Shown here piece by piece: positions 17,301 to 33,699 of a DNA stretch of 64,000 bases; the stretch's first letter is position 1, and each line of letters opens with the position of its first letter. A program made the translations under genes and the position numbers. Location of the stretch: assembly GCF_050947335.1 (NCBI RefSeq), contig NW_027473347.1, positions 1,054,001 through 1,118,000 of the forward strand. Reading direction: 5' to 3'. Below the pieces are notes generated by a model, which was given only the letters and a program-made list of their open reading frames with translations, did no database searches and was not told the origin of the DNA. This DNA is from Megachile rotundata. Its lineage: Eukaryota > Arthropoda > Insecta > Hymenoptera > Megachilidae.

Positions 17301-20300
17301 ATCATACCATCACGATCATACAATCGCAATCATACAGTTACAATCTCAGAATCACAAACTCACAATCACAATAATACAATCACACCCATAAAATAGCAAT
17401 CATACATTTACAATCTCCCATAGACAATCATACAATCGCAATCATACAGTCGCAGTCATACAATCACTATCATACAATTACAATCATACAAGCATAATCC
17501 TGCAATCGCTATCATGCAATAACAATCGTACTATCACAATCATACAATCACAAGCATGCAATCACAATCATACAAACACAATCATACAATCACAATCATA
17601 CAATCACAATCATACAATCACAATCATACAATCACAATCATACAATCACAATCATACAATCACAATCATAGAATCACAATCGTACAATCACAATCGTACA
17701 ATCACAATCGTACAATCACAACCATGCAATCACAATCATACAATCGCAATCATACCATCACAATCATACAATCACAATCACACAATCACAATCATACAAT
17801 CTCAATCATACAATCACAATCATACAATCACAATCATACAATCACAATCAGACAAACACAATCATACAATCACAATCATACAATCACAATCATACAATCA
17901 CAATCATACTGTCACAATCAGACAATCGCAATCATGCAATAACAATCATGCTATCGCAATCATACAATCACACTCATAAAACCAGAATAATACAATCACA
18001 ATCATACAATCACAATCATACAAAAACAATCATACCATCACGATCATACAATCGCCATCATACAATTACAATCTCAGAATCACAAACTCACAATCACAAT
18101 AATACAATCACACCCATAAAATAGCAATCATACATTTACAATCTCCCATAGACAATCATAAAATCACAATAATACAGTCACAATCATACAATCACAATCA
18201 TTCAAATACAGTCATACAATCACAATCATACCATCGCAATCATACAATCACAATCACACAATCACAATCATTCAATCACAGTCATACAATCGCAATCATA
18301 CAATCACAATCATACAATCACAATCATACAATCACAATCATACAATCACAATCATACAATGACAATCATACAATCACCATCATACAAACACAATCCTGCA
18401 ATCGCTATCATGGAATAACAATCATGCTGTCGCAATCATAGAATCACACTCATACAATCAGAATCATACAATCACAATCATACAATCACAGTCATACAAT
18501 TACAATCATGCAGTCACAATCATACAATCACAATCATACAATCACAATCATACAATCACAATCATACAATCACAATCATACAATCACAATCATACAATCG
18601 CAATCATACAATCGCAATCATACAATCACAATCATACAATCACAGTCATACAAACACAATCATACAATCACAATCATACAATCACAATCATACATTCACA
18701 ATCATACAATCACAATCATACAATCACAATCATATAATCACAATAATACAATCACAATCATACAATCACAATCATACAATCACAATCATACAATCACAAT
18801 CATACATTCACAACAATACAATCACCATCATACAACCGCAATCATACAGTCGCAATCATACAATCACTATCATAAAATCACAGTCATACTACCACAGTCA
18901 TACAATTACAATCATACAATCACAATCTTACAATCACAAACATACAATCACATTCATACAATCACAATCATACAATCACAATCATGCAATCACAATCATT
19001 CAATCACAATCATACAATCGCAATCAAACAAAAACAATCATACAATCACAATAATACAGCCACAGTCATACAATCACAATCATACAATCACAATTATACA
19101 ATCACAATCATTCAATCACAATCATACAATCGCAATCAAACAAAAACAATCATACAATCATAATCATACAATCACCATCATACAATCACAATCGTACAAT
19201 CACAATAATACAGCCACAGTCATACAATCACAATCATACAATCCCAATTATACAATCACGATCATACAATCGCAATCATACAATCACAACCATACAATCA
19301 CAATAATACAATCACAAACATACAATCACAATCATACAATCGCAATCATACCATCACAATCATACAATCACAATCATACAAAAATAATCATACCATCACG
19401 ATCATACAATCGCAATCATACAGTTACAATCTCAGAATCACAAACTCACAATCACAATAATACAATCACACCCATAAAATAGCAATCATACATTTACAAT
19501 CTCCCATAGACAATCATACAATCGCAATCATACAGTCGCAATCATACAATCACTATCATACAATTACAATCATACAAGCATAATCCTGCAATCGCTATCA
19601 TGCAATTACAATCGTACTATCACAATCATACAATCACAAGCATACAATCACAATCATACAAACACAATCATACAATCACAATCATACAATCACAATCATA
19701 CAATCACAATCATACAATCACAATCATACAAACACAATCACACAATCACAATCATTCAATCACAATCATACAATCACAATCATACAATCACAATCATACA
19801 ATCACAATCATACAGTCACAATCATACAATCACAATCATACAATCACAATCATACAATCACAATCATACAATCACAATCATACAATCACAATCAGACAAA
19901 CACAATCATACAATCACAATCATACAATCACAATCATACAATCACAATCATACTGTCACAATCCTACAATCGCAATCATGCAATAACAATCATGCTATCG
20001 CAATCATACAATCACACTCATAAAACCAGAATAATACAATCACAATCATACAACCACAATCATACAAAAACAATCATACAATCACAATCATACAATCACA
20101 ATCATACAATCACAATCATGCAATCGCAATCATACAATCATAATCATACAATCACAATCATACAATCACAATCATACAATCACAATCATACAATCACAAT
20201 CATACAATCACAATCATACAATCACAATAATACAAAAATAATCATACCATCACGATCATACAATCGCAATCATACAGTTACAATCTCAGAATCCCAAACT

Positions 20301-20871
20301 CACAATCACAATAATACAATCACACCCATAAAATAGCAATCATACATTTACAATCTCCCATAGACAATCATACAATCGCAGTCATACAGTCGCAATCATA
20401 CAATCACTATCGTACAATTACAATCATACAAGCATAATCCTGCAATCGGTATCATGCAATAACAATCGTACTATCACAATCATACAATCACAAGCATACA
20501 ATCACAATCATACAAACACAATCATACAATCACAATCATACAATCACAATCATACAATCACAATCATTCAATCACAATCATACAGACACAATCACACAAT
20601 CACAATCATACAATCACAATCACACAATCACAATCATTCAATCACAATCATACAATCGCAATGATATAAATACAATCTCCCAGAAACATTGATACAATCA
20701 CAATCATACAATCACAATAATACAGTCACAATCGTACAATCACAATCATACAATCACAGTCATACTACCACAGTCATACAATTACAATCATACAATCACA
20801 ATCTTACAGTCACAATCGTACAATCACAATCATACAATCACAATCATACAATCACAATCGTACAATTACAA
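14309..20871. repeat. Segmental duplication 2, copy B
   Basis: Partner of about 7,631-13,815. The TGCAATTACAATCG cassette at about 15,807 and the TAGAATCACAATCG triple near 17.67 kb match those at about 9,129 and 10,501. The internal insertion and deletion relative to copy A show that the duplicate was rearranged in whole units after or during copying. Confidence 0.82.
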
Positions 20872-21565
20872 TCATACAATCACAATCATACAATCACAAT
20901 CATACAATCACAATCATACAATCACAATCATACAATCACAATCATACAATCACAATCATACAATCACAATCATACAATCACAATCATACAATCACAATCA
21001 TACAATCACAATCATACAATCACAATCATACAATCACAATCAGACAAACACAATCATACAATCACAATCATACAATCACAATCATACAGTCACAATCATA
21101 CTGTCACAATCCTACAATCGCAATCATGCAATAACAATCATGCTATAGCAATCATACAATCACACGCATAAAACCAGAATAATACAATCACAATCATACA
21201 ACCACAATCATACAAAAACAATCATACAATCACAATCATACAATCACAATCATACAATCACAATCATACAATCACAATCATACAATCACAATCATGCAAT
21301 CGTAATCATACAATCATAATCATACAATCACAATCATACAATCACAATCATACAATCGCAATCATACAATCACAATCATACAATCACAATCATACAAAAA
21401 TAATCATACCATCACGATCATACAATCGCAATCATACAGTTACAATCTCAGAATCACAAACTCACAATCACAATAATACAATCACAACCATAAAATAGCA
21501 ATAATACATTTACAATCTCCCATAGACAATCATACAATCGCAATCATACAGTCGCAATCATACAA
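18350..21565. repeat. Segmental duplication 3, copy A (3.6-3.8 kb offset)
   Basis: Recurs at about 21,962-25,345. Anchors are TGCAATCGCTATCA at 18,397 and 22,009 (3,612), CCCATAAAATAGC units at 19,475/23,283 (3,808), 20,329/24,123 (3,794) and 21,491/25,271 (3,780). The rise from 3,612 to 3,808 reflects an added segment in copy B near 22.6-22.9 kb that contains an extra AACAAAAACAATCA cassette with TACATTCACAACAA. This block overlaps copy B of duplication 2, so the events are nested. Confidence 0.83.
20875..21042. repeat. Pure consensus run, 12 units (12/12/13 in three copies)
   Basis: Between TACAATTACAATCA and GACAAACACAATCA. The same run is 12 units at 24,669-24,836 and 13 units at 30,045-30,226 in the later duplicates, a direct example of single-unit length change. 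Confidence 0.87.
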
Positions 21566-21961
21566 TCACAATCATACAATCACAATCATACAAACACAAT
21601 CACACAATCACAATCATTCAATCACAATCATACAATCGCAATGATATAAATACAATCTCCCAAAAACATTGATACAATCACAATCATACAATCACAATAA
21701 TACAGTCACAATCGTACAATCACAATCATACAATCACAGTCATACTACCACAGTCATACAATTACAATCATACAATCACAACCTTACAGTCACAATCGTA
21801 CAATCACAATCATACAATCACAATCATACAATCACAATCATACAATTACAATCATACAATCACAATCATACAATCACAATCATACAATCACAATCATACA
21901 ATCACAATCATACAATCACAATCATACAATCACAATCATACAATCACAATCATACAATCAC

Positions 21962-24900
21962 AATCATACAATGACAATCATACAATCACCATCATACAAA
22001 CACAATCCTGCAATCGCTATCATGGAATAACAATCATGCTGTCGCAATCATAGAATCACACTCATACAATCAGAATCATACAATCACAATCATACAATCA
22101 CAGTCATACAATTACAATCATGCAGTCACAATCATACAATCACAATCATACAATCACAATCATACAATCACAATCATACAATCACAATCATACAATCACA
22201 ATCATGCAATCGCAATCATACAATCGCAATCATACAATCACAATCATACAATCACAGTCATACAAACACAATCATACAATCACAATCATACAATCACAAT
22301 CATACATTCACAATCATACAATCACAATCATACAATCACAATCATATAATCACAATAATACAATCACAATCATACAATCACAATCATACAATCACAATCA
22401 TACAATCACAATCATACATTCACAACAATACAATCACCATCATACAACCGCAATCATACAGTCGCAATCATACAATCACTATCATAAAATCACAGTCATA
22501 CTACCACAGTCATACAATTACAATCATACAATCACAATCTTACAATCACAAACATACAATCACATTCATACAATCACAATCATACAATCACAATCATGCA
22601 ATCACAATCATTCAATCACAATCATACAATCGCAATCAAACAAAAACAATCATACAATCGCAATAATACAGCCACAGTCATACAATCACAATCATACAAT
22701 CACAATTATACAATCACGATCATACATTCACAACAATACAATCACAATCATACAATCGCAATCATACAGTCGCAATCATACAATCACTATCATACAATCA
22801 CAGTCATACTACCACAGTCATACAATTACAATCATACAATCACAATCTTACAATCACAAACATACAATCACATTCATACAATCACAATTATACAATCACA
22901 ATCATGCAATCACAATCATTCAATCACAATCATACAATCGCAATCAAACAAAAACAATCATACAATCATAATCATGCAATCACCATCATACAATCACAAT
23001 CGTACAATCACAATAATACAGCCACAGTCATACAATCACAATCATACAATCCCAATTATACAATCACGATCATACAATCGCAATCATACAATCACAACCA
23101 TACAATCACAATAATACAATCACAAACATACAATCACAATCATACAATCGCAATCATACCATCACAATCATACAATCACAATCATACAAAAATAATCATA
23201 CCATCACGATCATACAATCGCAATCATACAGTTACAATCTCAGAATCACAAACTCACAATCACAATAATACAATCACACCCATAAAATAGCAATCATACA
23301 TTTACAATCTCCCATAGACAATCATACAATCGCAATCATACAGTCGCAATCATACAATCACTATCATACAATTACAATCATACAAGCATAATCCTGCAAT
23401 CGCTATCATGCAATTACAATCGTACTATCACAATCATACAATCACAAGCATACAATCACAATCATACAAACACAATCATACAATCACAATCATACAATCA
23501 CAATCATACAATCACAATCATACAATCACAATCATACAAACACAATCACACAATCACAATCATTCAATCACAATCATACAATCACAATCATACAATCACA
23601 ATCATACAATCACAATCATACAGTCACAATCATACAATCACAATCACACAATCACAATCATACAATCACAATCATACAATCACAATCATACAATCACAAT
23701 CAGACAAACACAATCATACAATCACAATCATACAATCACAATCATACTGTCACAATCCTACAATCGCAATCATGCAATAACAATCATGCTATCGCAATCA
23801 TACAATCACACTCATAAAACCAGAATAATACAATCACAATCATACAACCACAATCATACAAAAACAATCATACAATCACAATCATACAATCACAATCATA
23901 CAATCACAATCATGCAATCGTAATCATACAATCATAATCATACAATCACAATCATGCAATCACAATCATACAATCACAATCATACAATCACAATCATACA
24001 ATCACAATCATACAATCACAATCATACAAAAATAATCATACCATCACGATCATACAATCGCAATCATACAGTTACAATCTCAGAATCCCAAACTCACAAT
24101 CACAATAATACAATCACACCCATAAAATAGCAATCATACATTTACAATCTCCCATAGACAATCATACAATCGCAATCATACAGTCGCAATCATACAATCA
24201 CTATCGTACAATTACAATCATACAAGCATAATCCTGCAATCGGTATCATGCAATAACAATCGTACTATCACAATCATACAATCACAAGCATACAATCACA
24301 ATCATACAAACACAATCATACAATCACAATCATACAATCACAATCATACAATCACAATCATTCAATCACAATCATACAGACACAATCACACAATCACAAT
24401 CATACAATCACAATCACACAATCACAATCATTCAATCACAATCATACAATCGCAATGATATAAATACAATCTCCCAGAAACATTGATACAATCACAATCA
24501 TACAATCACAATAATACAGTCACAATCGTACAATCACAATCATACAATCACAGTCATACTACCACAGTCATACAATTACAATCATACAATCACAATCTTA
24601 CAGTCACAATCGTACAATCACAATCATACAATCACAATCATACAATCACAATCGTACAATTACAATCATACAATCACAATCATACAATCACAATCATACA
24701 ATCACAATCATACAATCACAATCATACAATCACAATCATACAATCACAATCATACAATCACAATCATACAATCACAATCATACAATCACAATCATACAAT
24801 CACAATCATACAATCACAATCATACAATCACAATCAGACAAACACAATCATACAATCACAATCATACAATCACAATCATACAATCACAATCATACTGTCA

Positions 24901-25345
24901 CAATCCTACAATCGCAATCATGCAATAACAATCATGCTATAGCAATCATACAATCACACGCATAAAACCAGAATAATACAATCACAATCATACAACCACA
25001 ATCATACAAAAACAATCATACAATCACAATCATACAATCACAATCATACAATCACAATCATACAATCACAATCATGCAATCGTAATCATACAATCATAAT
25101 CATACAATCACAATCATACAATCACAATCATACAATCACAATCATACAATCACAATCATACAATCACAATCATACAAAAATAATCATACCATCACGATCA
25201 TACAATCGCAATCATACAGTTACAATCTCAGAATCACAAACTCACAATCACAATAATACAATCACAACCATAAAATAGCAATAATACATTTACAATCTCC
25301 CATAGACAATCATACAATCGCAATCATACAGTCGCAATCATACAA
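21962..25345. repeat. Segmental duplication 3, copy B
   Basis: Partner of about 18,350-21,565. Shared rare variants include TGCTATAGCAATCA with a following TACAATCACACGCA near 21,150 and 24,945, which are absent from the ancestral-looking block near 12.9 kb. It directly follows copy A, so copies A and B are in tandem. Most of it was later copied again as part of duplication 4. Confidence 0.83.
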
Positions 25346-27412
25346 TCACAATCATACAATGACAATCATACAATCACCATCATACAAACACAATCCTGCA
25401 ACCGCAATCATGGAATAACAATCATGCTATCGCAATCATAGAATCACACTCATACAATCAGAATCATACAATCACAATCATACAATTACAGTCATACAAT
25501 CACAATCATACAATCACAATCATACAATCACAATCAGACAAACACAATCATACAATCACAATCATACAATCACAATCATACAATCACAATCATACTGTCA
25601 CAATCAGACAATCGCAATCATGCAATAACAATCATGCTATCGCAATCATACAATCACACTCATAAAACCAGAATAATACAATCACAATCACACAATCACA
25701 ATCATACAAAAACAATCATACCATCACGATCATACAATCGCCATCATACAATTACAATCTCAGAATCACAAACTCACAATCATAATAATACAATCACACC
25801 CATAAAATAGCAATCATATATTTACAATCTCCCATAGACAATCATAAAATCACAATAATACAGTCACAATCATACAATCACAATCATTCAAATACAATCA
25901 TACAATCACAATCATAGAAGCACAATAATTCAATCACAATAATACAATCACAATAATACAATCACAATCATACAATCGCAGTCATACAATCACAATCATT
26001 CAATCACAACCATACAATCACAATCATACAATCACAATCATACATTCACAACAATACGATCACAATCATACAATCGCAATCATACATTCGCAATCATACA
26101 ATCACTATCATACAATTACAATCATACAAGCATAATCCTGCAATCGTAATCATGCAATAACAATCATACTATCACAATCATACAATCACAATAATACAGT
26201 CACAATCATACAATCACAATCATACAATCACAGTCATGCGACCACAATCATACAATCACAGTCATACAGTCACAATCATACAGTCACAATCATAAAATCA
26301 CAATCATACAATCACAATCATACAATCACACTCATACAGTCACAATCACACAATCACAATCATAGAATCACAATCGTACAATCACAATCGTACAATCACA
26401 ATCGTACAATCACAACCATGCAATCACAATCATACCATCACAATCATACAATCACAATAATACAGTCACAATCGTACAATCACAATCATACAATCACAGT
26501 CATACTACTACAGTCATACAATTACAATCATTCAATCACAATCTTACAGTCACAATCGTACAATCACAATCATACAATCACAATCATACAATCACAATCT
26601 TACAATCACAATCATACAATCACAATCATACAATCACACTCATACAATCACAATCATACAGACACAATCACACAATCACAATCATACAATCACAATCATA
26701 CAATCACAATCATACAATCACAATCATACAAACACAATCACACAATCACAATCATTCAATCACAATCATACAATCACACTCATAAAACCAGAATAATACA
26801 ATCACAATCATACAACCACAATCATACAAAAACAATCATACAATCACAATCATACAATCACAATCATACAGTCACAATCATACAATCACAATCATACAAT
26901 CACAATCATGCAATAACAATCATGCTATAGCAATCATACAATCACACTCATAAAACCAGAATAATACAATCACAATCATACAACCACAATCATACAAAAA
27001 CAATCATACAATCACAATCATACAATCACAATCATACAATCACAATCATACAATCACAATCATACAATCACAATCATACAATCACAATCATACAATCACA
27101 ATCATACAATCACAATCATACAATCACAATCATGCAATCGTAATCATACAATCATAATCATACAATCACAATCATACAATCACAATCATACAATCACAAT
27201 CATACAATCACAATCATACAAAAATAATCATACCATCACGATCATACAATCGCAATCATACAGTTACAATCTCAGAATCACAAACTCACAATCACAATAA
27301 TACAATCACAACCATAAAATAGCAATAATACATTTACAATCTCCCATAGACAATCATACAATCGCAATCATACAGTCGCAATCATACAATCACAATCATA
27401 CAATGACAATCA
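22611..27412. repeat. Segmental duplication 4, copy A (4.8 kb; 5.33-5.42 kb offset)
   Basis: A block of about 4.8 kb recurs at 27,945-32,830. CCCATAAAATAGC units at 23,283, 24,123, 25,271, 25,803 and 27,315 pair with 28,617, 29,499, 30,661, 31,193 and 32,733 at offsets 5334, 5376, 5390, 5390 and 5418. Each step is a whole number of 14-bp units; two of them can be assigned, one to an extra unit in the consensus run (12 units at 24,669, 13 at 30,045) and one to an extra TACAATCACAATCG unit (three at 26,363, four at 31,753). The block spans the zone I/II boundary. Confidence 0.88.
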
Positions 27413-27944
27413 TTCAATCACAATCATACAATCGCAATCAAACCAAAACAATCATACAATCACAATAATACAGCCACAGTCATACAATCACAATCTTACA
27501 ATCACAATCATACAATCACAATCATACAATCACACTCATACAATCACAATCATACAGACACAATCACACAATCACAATCATACAATCACAATCATACAAT
27601 CACAATCATACAATCACAATCATACAATCACAATCATACAATCACAATCATGCAATCGTAATCATACAATCATAATCATACAATCACAATCATACAATCA
27701 CAATCATACAATCACAATCATACAATCACAATCATACAATCACAATCATACAAAAATAATCATACCATCACGATCATACAATCGCAATCATACAGTTACA
27801 ATCTCAGAATCACAAACTCACAATCACAATAATACAATCACAACCATAAAATAGCAATAATACATTTACAATCTCCCATAGACAATCATACAATCGCAAT
27901 CATACAGTCGCAATCATACAATCACAATCATACAATGACAATCA
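27413..27944. repeat. 532-bp junction segment between the copies of duplication 4
   Basis: This spacer is itself a copy of the tail of duplication 4 copy A at an offset of 532 bp (38 units): the CCCATAAAATAGC unit at 27,847 matches 27,315 and the TACAATGACAATCA unit at 27,931 matches 27,399. It opens with a shortened AACCAAAACAATCA cassette joined to TACAATCACAATCT, a join not seen elsewhere, and so looks like a recombination junction. Confidence 0.75.
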
Positions 27945-30900
27945 TTCAATCACAATCATACAATCGCAATCAAACAAAAACAATCATACAATCACAATAA
28001 TACAGCCACAGTCATACAATCACAATCATACAATCACAATTATACAATCACGATCATACATTCACAACAATACAATCACAATCATACAATCGCAATCATA
28101 CAGTCGCAATCATACAATCACTATCATACAATCACAGTCATACTACCACAGTCATACAATTACAATCATACAATCACAATCTTACAATCACAAACATATA
28201 ATCACATTCATACAATCACAATTATACAATCACAATCATGCAATCACAATCATTCAATCACAATCATACAATCGCAATCAAACAAAAACAATCATACAAT
28301 CATAATCATACAATCACCATCATACAATCACAATCGTACAATCACAATAATACAGCCACAGTCATACAATCACAATCATACAATCCCAATTATACAATCA
28401 CGATCATACAATCGCAATCATACAATCACAACCATACAATCACAATAATACAATCACAAACATACAATCACAATCATACAATCGCAATCATACCATCACA
28501 ATCATACAATCACAATCATACAAAAATAATCATACCATCACGATCATACAATCGCAATCATACAGTTACAATCTCAGAATCACAAACTCACAATCACAAT
28601 AATACAATCACACCCATAAAATAGCAATCATACATTTACAATCTCCCATAGACAATCATACAATCGCAATCATACAGTCGCAATCATACAATCACTATCA
28701 TACAATTACAATCATACAAGCATAATCCTGCAATAGCTATCATGCAATTACAATCGTACTATCACAATCATACAATCACAAGCATACAATCACAATCATA
28801 CAAACACAATCATACAATCACAATCATACAATCACAATCATACAATCACAATCATACAATCACAATCATACAAACACAATCACACAATCACAATCATTCA
28901 ATCACAATCATACAATCACAATCATACAATCACAATCATACAATCACAATCATACAGTCACAATCATACAATCACAATCATACAATCACAATCATACAAT
29001 CACAATCATACAATCACAATCATACAATCACAATCAGACAAACACAATCATACAATCACAATCATACAATCACAATCATACAATCACAATCATACTGTCA
29101 CAATCCTACAATCGCAATCATGCAATAACAATCATGCTATCGCAATCATACAATCACACTCATAAAACCAGAATAATACAATCACAATCATACAACCACA
29201 ATCATACAAAAACAATCATACAATCACAATCATACAATCACAATCATACAATCACAATCATGCAATCGTAATCATACAATCATAATCATACAATCACAAT
29301 CATACAATCACAATCATACAATCACAATCATACAATCACAATCATACAATCACAATCATACAATCACAATCATACAATCACAATCATACAATCACAATCA
29401 TACAAAAATAATCATACCATCACGATCATACAATCGCAATCATACAGTTACAATCTCAGAATCCCAAACTCACAATCACAATAATACAATCACACCCATA
29501 AAATAGCAATCATACATTTACAATCTCCCATAGACAATCATACAATCGCAATCATACAGTCGCAATCATACAATCACTATCGTACAATTACAATCATACA
29601 AGCATAATCCTGCAATCGGTATCATGCAATAACAATCGTACTATCACAATCATACAATCACAAGCATACAATCACAATCATACAAACACAATCATACAAT
29701 CACAATCATACAATCACAATCATACAATCACAATCATTCAATCACAATCATACAGACACAATCACACAATCACAATCATACAATCACAATCACACAATCA
29801 CAATCATTCAATCACAATCATACAATCGCAATGATATAAATACAATCTCCCAGAAACATTGATACAATCACAATCATACAATCACAATAATACAGTCACA
29901 ATCGTACAATCACAATCATACAATCACAGTCATACTACCACAGTCATACAATTACAATCATACAATCACAATCTTACAGTCACAATCGTACAATCACAAT
30001 CATACAATCACAATCATACAATCACAATCGTACAATTACAATCATACAATCACAATCATACAATCACAATCATACAATCACAATCATACAATCACAATCA
30101 TACAATCACAATCATACAATCACAATCATACAATCACAATCATACAATCACAATCATACAATCACAATCATACAATCACAATCATACAATCACAATCATA
30201 CAATCACAATCATACAATCACAATCAGACAAACACAATCATACAATCACAATCATACAATCACAATCATACAATCACAATCATACTGTCACAATCCTACA
30301 ATCGCAATCATGCAATAACAATCATGCTATAGCAATCATACAATCACACGCATAAAACCAGAATAATACAATCACAATCATACAACCACAATCATACAAA
30401 AACAATCATACAATCACAATCATACAATCACAATCATACAATCACAATCATACAATCACAATCATGCAATCGTAATCATACAATCATAATCATACAATCA
30501 CAATCATACAATCACAATCATACAATCACAATCATACAATCACAATCATACAATCACAATCATACAAAAATAATCATACCATCACGATCATACAATCGCA
30601 ATCATACAGTTACAATCTCAGAATCACAAACTCACAATCACAATAATACAATCACAACCATAAAATAGCAATAATACATTTACAATCTCCCATAGACAAT
30701 CATACAATCGCAATCATACAGTCGCAATCATACAATCACAATCATACAATGACAATCATACAATCACCATCATACAAACACAATCCTGCAACCGCAATCA
30801 TGGAATAACAATCATGCTATCGCAATCATAGAATCACACTCATACAATCAGAATCATACAATCACAATCATACAATTACAATCATACAATCACAATCATA

Positions 30901-32830
30901 CAATCACAATCATACAATCACAATCAGACAAACACAATCATACAATCACAATCATACAATCACAATCATACAATCACAATCATACTGTCACAATCAGACA
31001 ATCGCAATCATGCAATAACAATCATGCTATCGCAATCATACAATCACACTCATAAAACCAGAATAATACAATCACAATCACACAATCACAATCATACAAA
31101 AACAATCATACCATCACGATCATACAATCGCCATCATACAATTACAATCTCAGAATCACAAACTCACAATCATAATAATACAATCACACCCATAAAATAG
31201 CAATCATATATTTACAATCTCCCATAGACAATCATAAAATCACAATAATACAGTCACAATCATACAATCACAATCATTCAAATACAATCATACAATCACA
31301 ATCATAGAAGCACAATAATTCAATCACAATAATACAATCACAATAATACAATCACAATCATACAATCGCAGTCATACAATCACAATCATTCAATCACAAC
31401 CATACAATCACAATCATACAATCACAATCATACATTCACAACAATACGATCACAATCATACAATCGCAATCATACATTCGCAATCATACAATCACTATCA
31501 TACAATTACAATCATACAAGCATAATCCTGCAATCGTAATCATGCAATAACAATCATACTATCACAATCATACAATCACAATAATACAGTCACAATCATA
31601 CAATCACAATCATACAATCACAGTCATGCGACCACAATCATACAATCACAGTCATACAGTCACAATCATACAGTCACAATCATAAAATCACAATCATACA
31701 ATCACAATCATACAATCACACTCATACAGTCACAATCACACAATCACAATCATAGAATCACAATCGTACAATCACAATCGTACAATCACAATCGTACAAT
31801 CACAATCGTACAATCACAACCATGCAATCACAATCATACCATCACAATCATACAATCACAATAATACAGTCACAATCGTACAATCACAATCATACAATCA
31901 CAGTCATACTACTACAGTCATACAATTACAATCATTCAATCACAATCTTACAGTCACAATCGTACAATCACAATCATACAATCACAATCATACAATCACA
32001 ATCTTACAATCACAATCATACAATCACAATCATACAATCACACTCATACAATCACAATCATACAGACACAATCACACAATCACAATCATACAATCACAAT
32101 CATACAATCACAATCATACAATCACAATCATACAAACACAATCACACAATCACAATCATTCAATCACAATCATACAATCACACTCATAAAACCAGAATAA
32201 TACAATCACAATCATACAACCACAATCATACAAAAACAATCATACAATCACAATCATACAATCACAATCATACAGTCACAATCATACAATCACAATCATA
32301 CAATCACAATCATGCAATAACAATCATGCTATAGCAATCATACAATCACACTCATAAAACCAGAATAATACAATCACAATCATACAACCACAATCATACA
32401 AAAACAATCATACAATCACAATCATACAATCACAATCATACAGACACAATCACACAATCACAATCATACAATCACAATCATACAATCACAATCATACAAT
32501 CACAATCATACAATCACAATCATACAATCACAATCATACAATCACAATCATGCAATCGTAATCATACAATCATAATCATACAATCACAATCATACAATCA
32601 CAATCATACAATCACAATCATACAATCACAATCATACAAAAATAATCATACCATCACGATCATACAATCGCAATCATACAGTTACAATCTCAGAATCGCA
32701 AACTCACAATCACAATAATACAATCACAACCATAAAATAGCAATAATACATTTACAATCTCCCATAGACAATCATACAATCGCAATCATACAGTCGCAAT
32801 CATACAATCACAATCATACAATGACAATCA
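27945..32830. repeat. Segmental duplication 4, copy B
   Basis: Partner of 22,611-27,412. It starts at TTCAATCACAATCA (27,945, matching 22,611) and ends at TACAATGACAATCA (32,817-32,830, matching 27,399-27,412), after which the two copies are followed by different units. Besides unit-number changes there are a few single-base differences, for example TATAATCACATTCA near 28,197 for TACAATCACATTCA. A TACAGACACAATCA pair near 32.44 kb is extra in this copy. Confidence 0.88.
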
Positions 32831-33699
32831 TACAATCACCATCATACAAACACAATCCTGCAACCGCAATCATGGAATAACAATCATGCTATCGCAATCA
32901 TAGAATCACACTCATACAATCAGAATCATACAATCACAATCATACAATTACAATCATACAATCACAAGCATACAATCGCAATCATACAATCAGAATCATA
33001 CAATCACAATCATACAAAAATAATCATACCATCACGATCATACAATCGCAATCATACAGTTACAATCTCAGAATCACAAACTCACAATCACAATAATACA
33101 ATCACACCCATAAAATAGCAATCATACATTTACAATCTCCCATAGACAATCATACAATCGCAATCATACAGTCGCAATCATACAATCACTATCATACAAT
33201 TGCAATCATACAAGCATAATCCTGCAATCGCAATCATGAAATAACAATCGTACTATCACAATCATACAATCACAAGCATACAATCACAATCATACAATCA
33301 CAATCATACAATCACAATCATACAATGACAATCATACAATCACCATCATACAAACACAATCCTGCAATCGCAATCATGGAATAACAATCATGCTGTCGCA
33401 ATCATAGAATCACACTCATACAATCAGAATCATACAATCACAGTCATACAATTACAATCATGCAATCATAATCATACAATCGCAATCATACAATCTCAAT
33501 CATACAATCACAATCATACAATCACAATCATACAATCACAATCAGACAAACACAATCATACAATCACAATCATACAATCACAATCATACAATCACAATCA
33601 TACTGTCACAATCAGACAATCGCAATCATGCAATAACAATCATGCTATCGCAATCATACAATCACACTCATAAAACCAGAATAATACAATCACAATCAC

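Larger units (their letters stand above)
1..25858. repeat. Zone I of the array: 3.5-7 kb higher-order blocks
   Basis: This part is defined by an ordered set of cassettes: the GATATAAAT cassette, the TACTACCACAGTCA cassette, a near-consensus run, the TGGAATAACAATCA cassette, the AACAAAAACAATCA cassette, the CCCATAAAATAGC cassette, the TACAAGCATAATCC cassette and the TGCAATAAC/TGCTATCGC cassette. Block starts marked by the GATATAAAT cassette followed by TACTACCACAGTCA lie at about 4,117, 7,659, 11,257, 14,337, 20,665, 21,645 and 24,459. The zone II marker TAGAAGCACAATAA and the zone III 12-bp units are absent. Every unit start checked equals 1 modulo 14, so there is no net register change. No gene is present. 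Confidence 0.85.
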
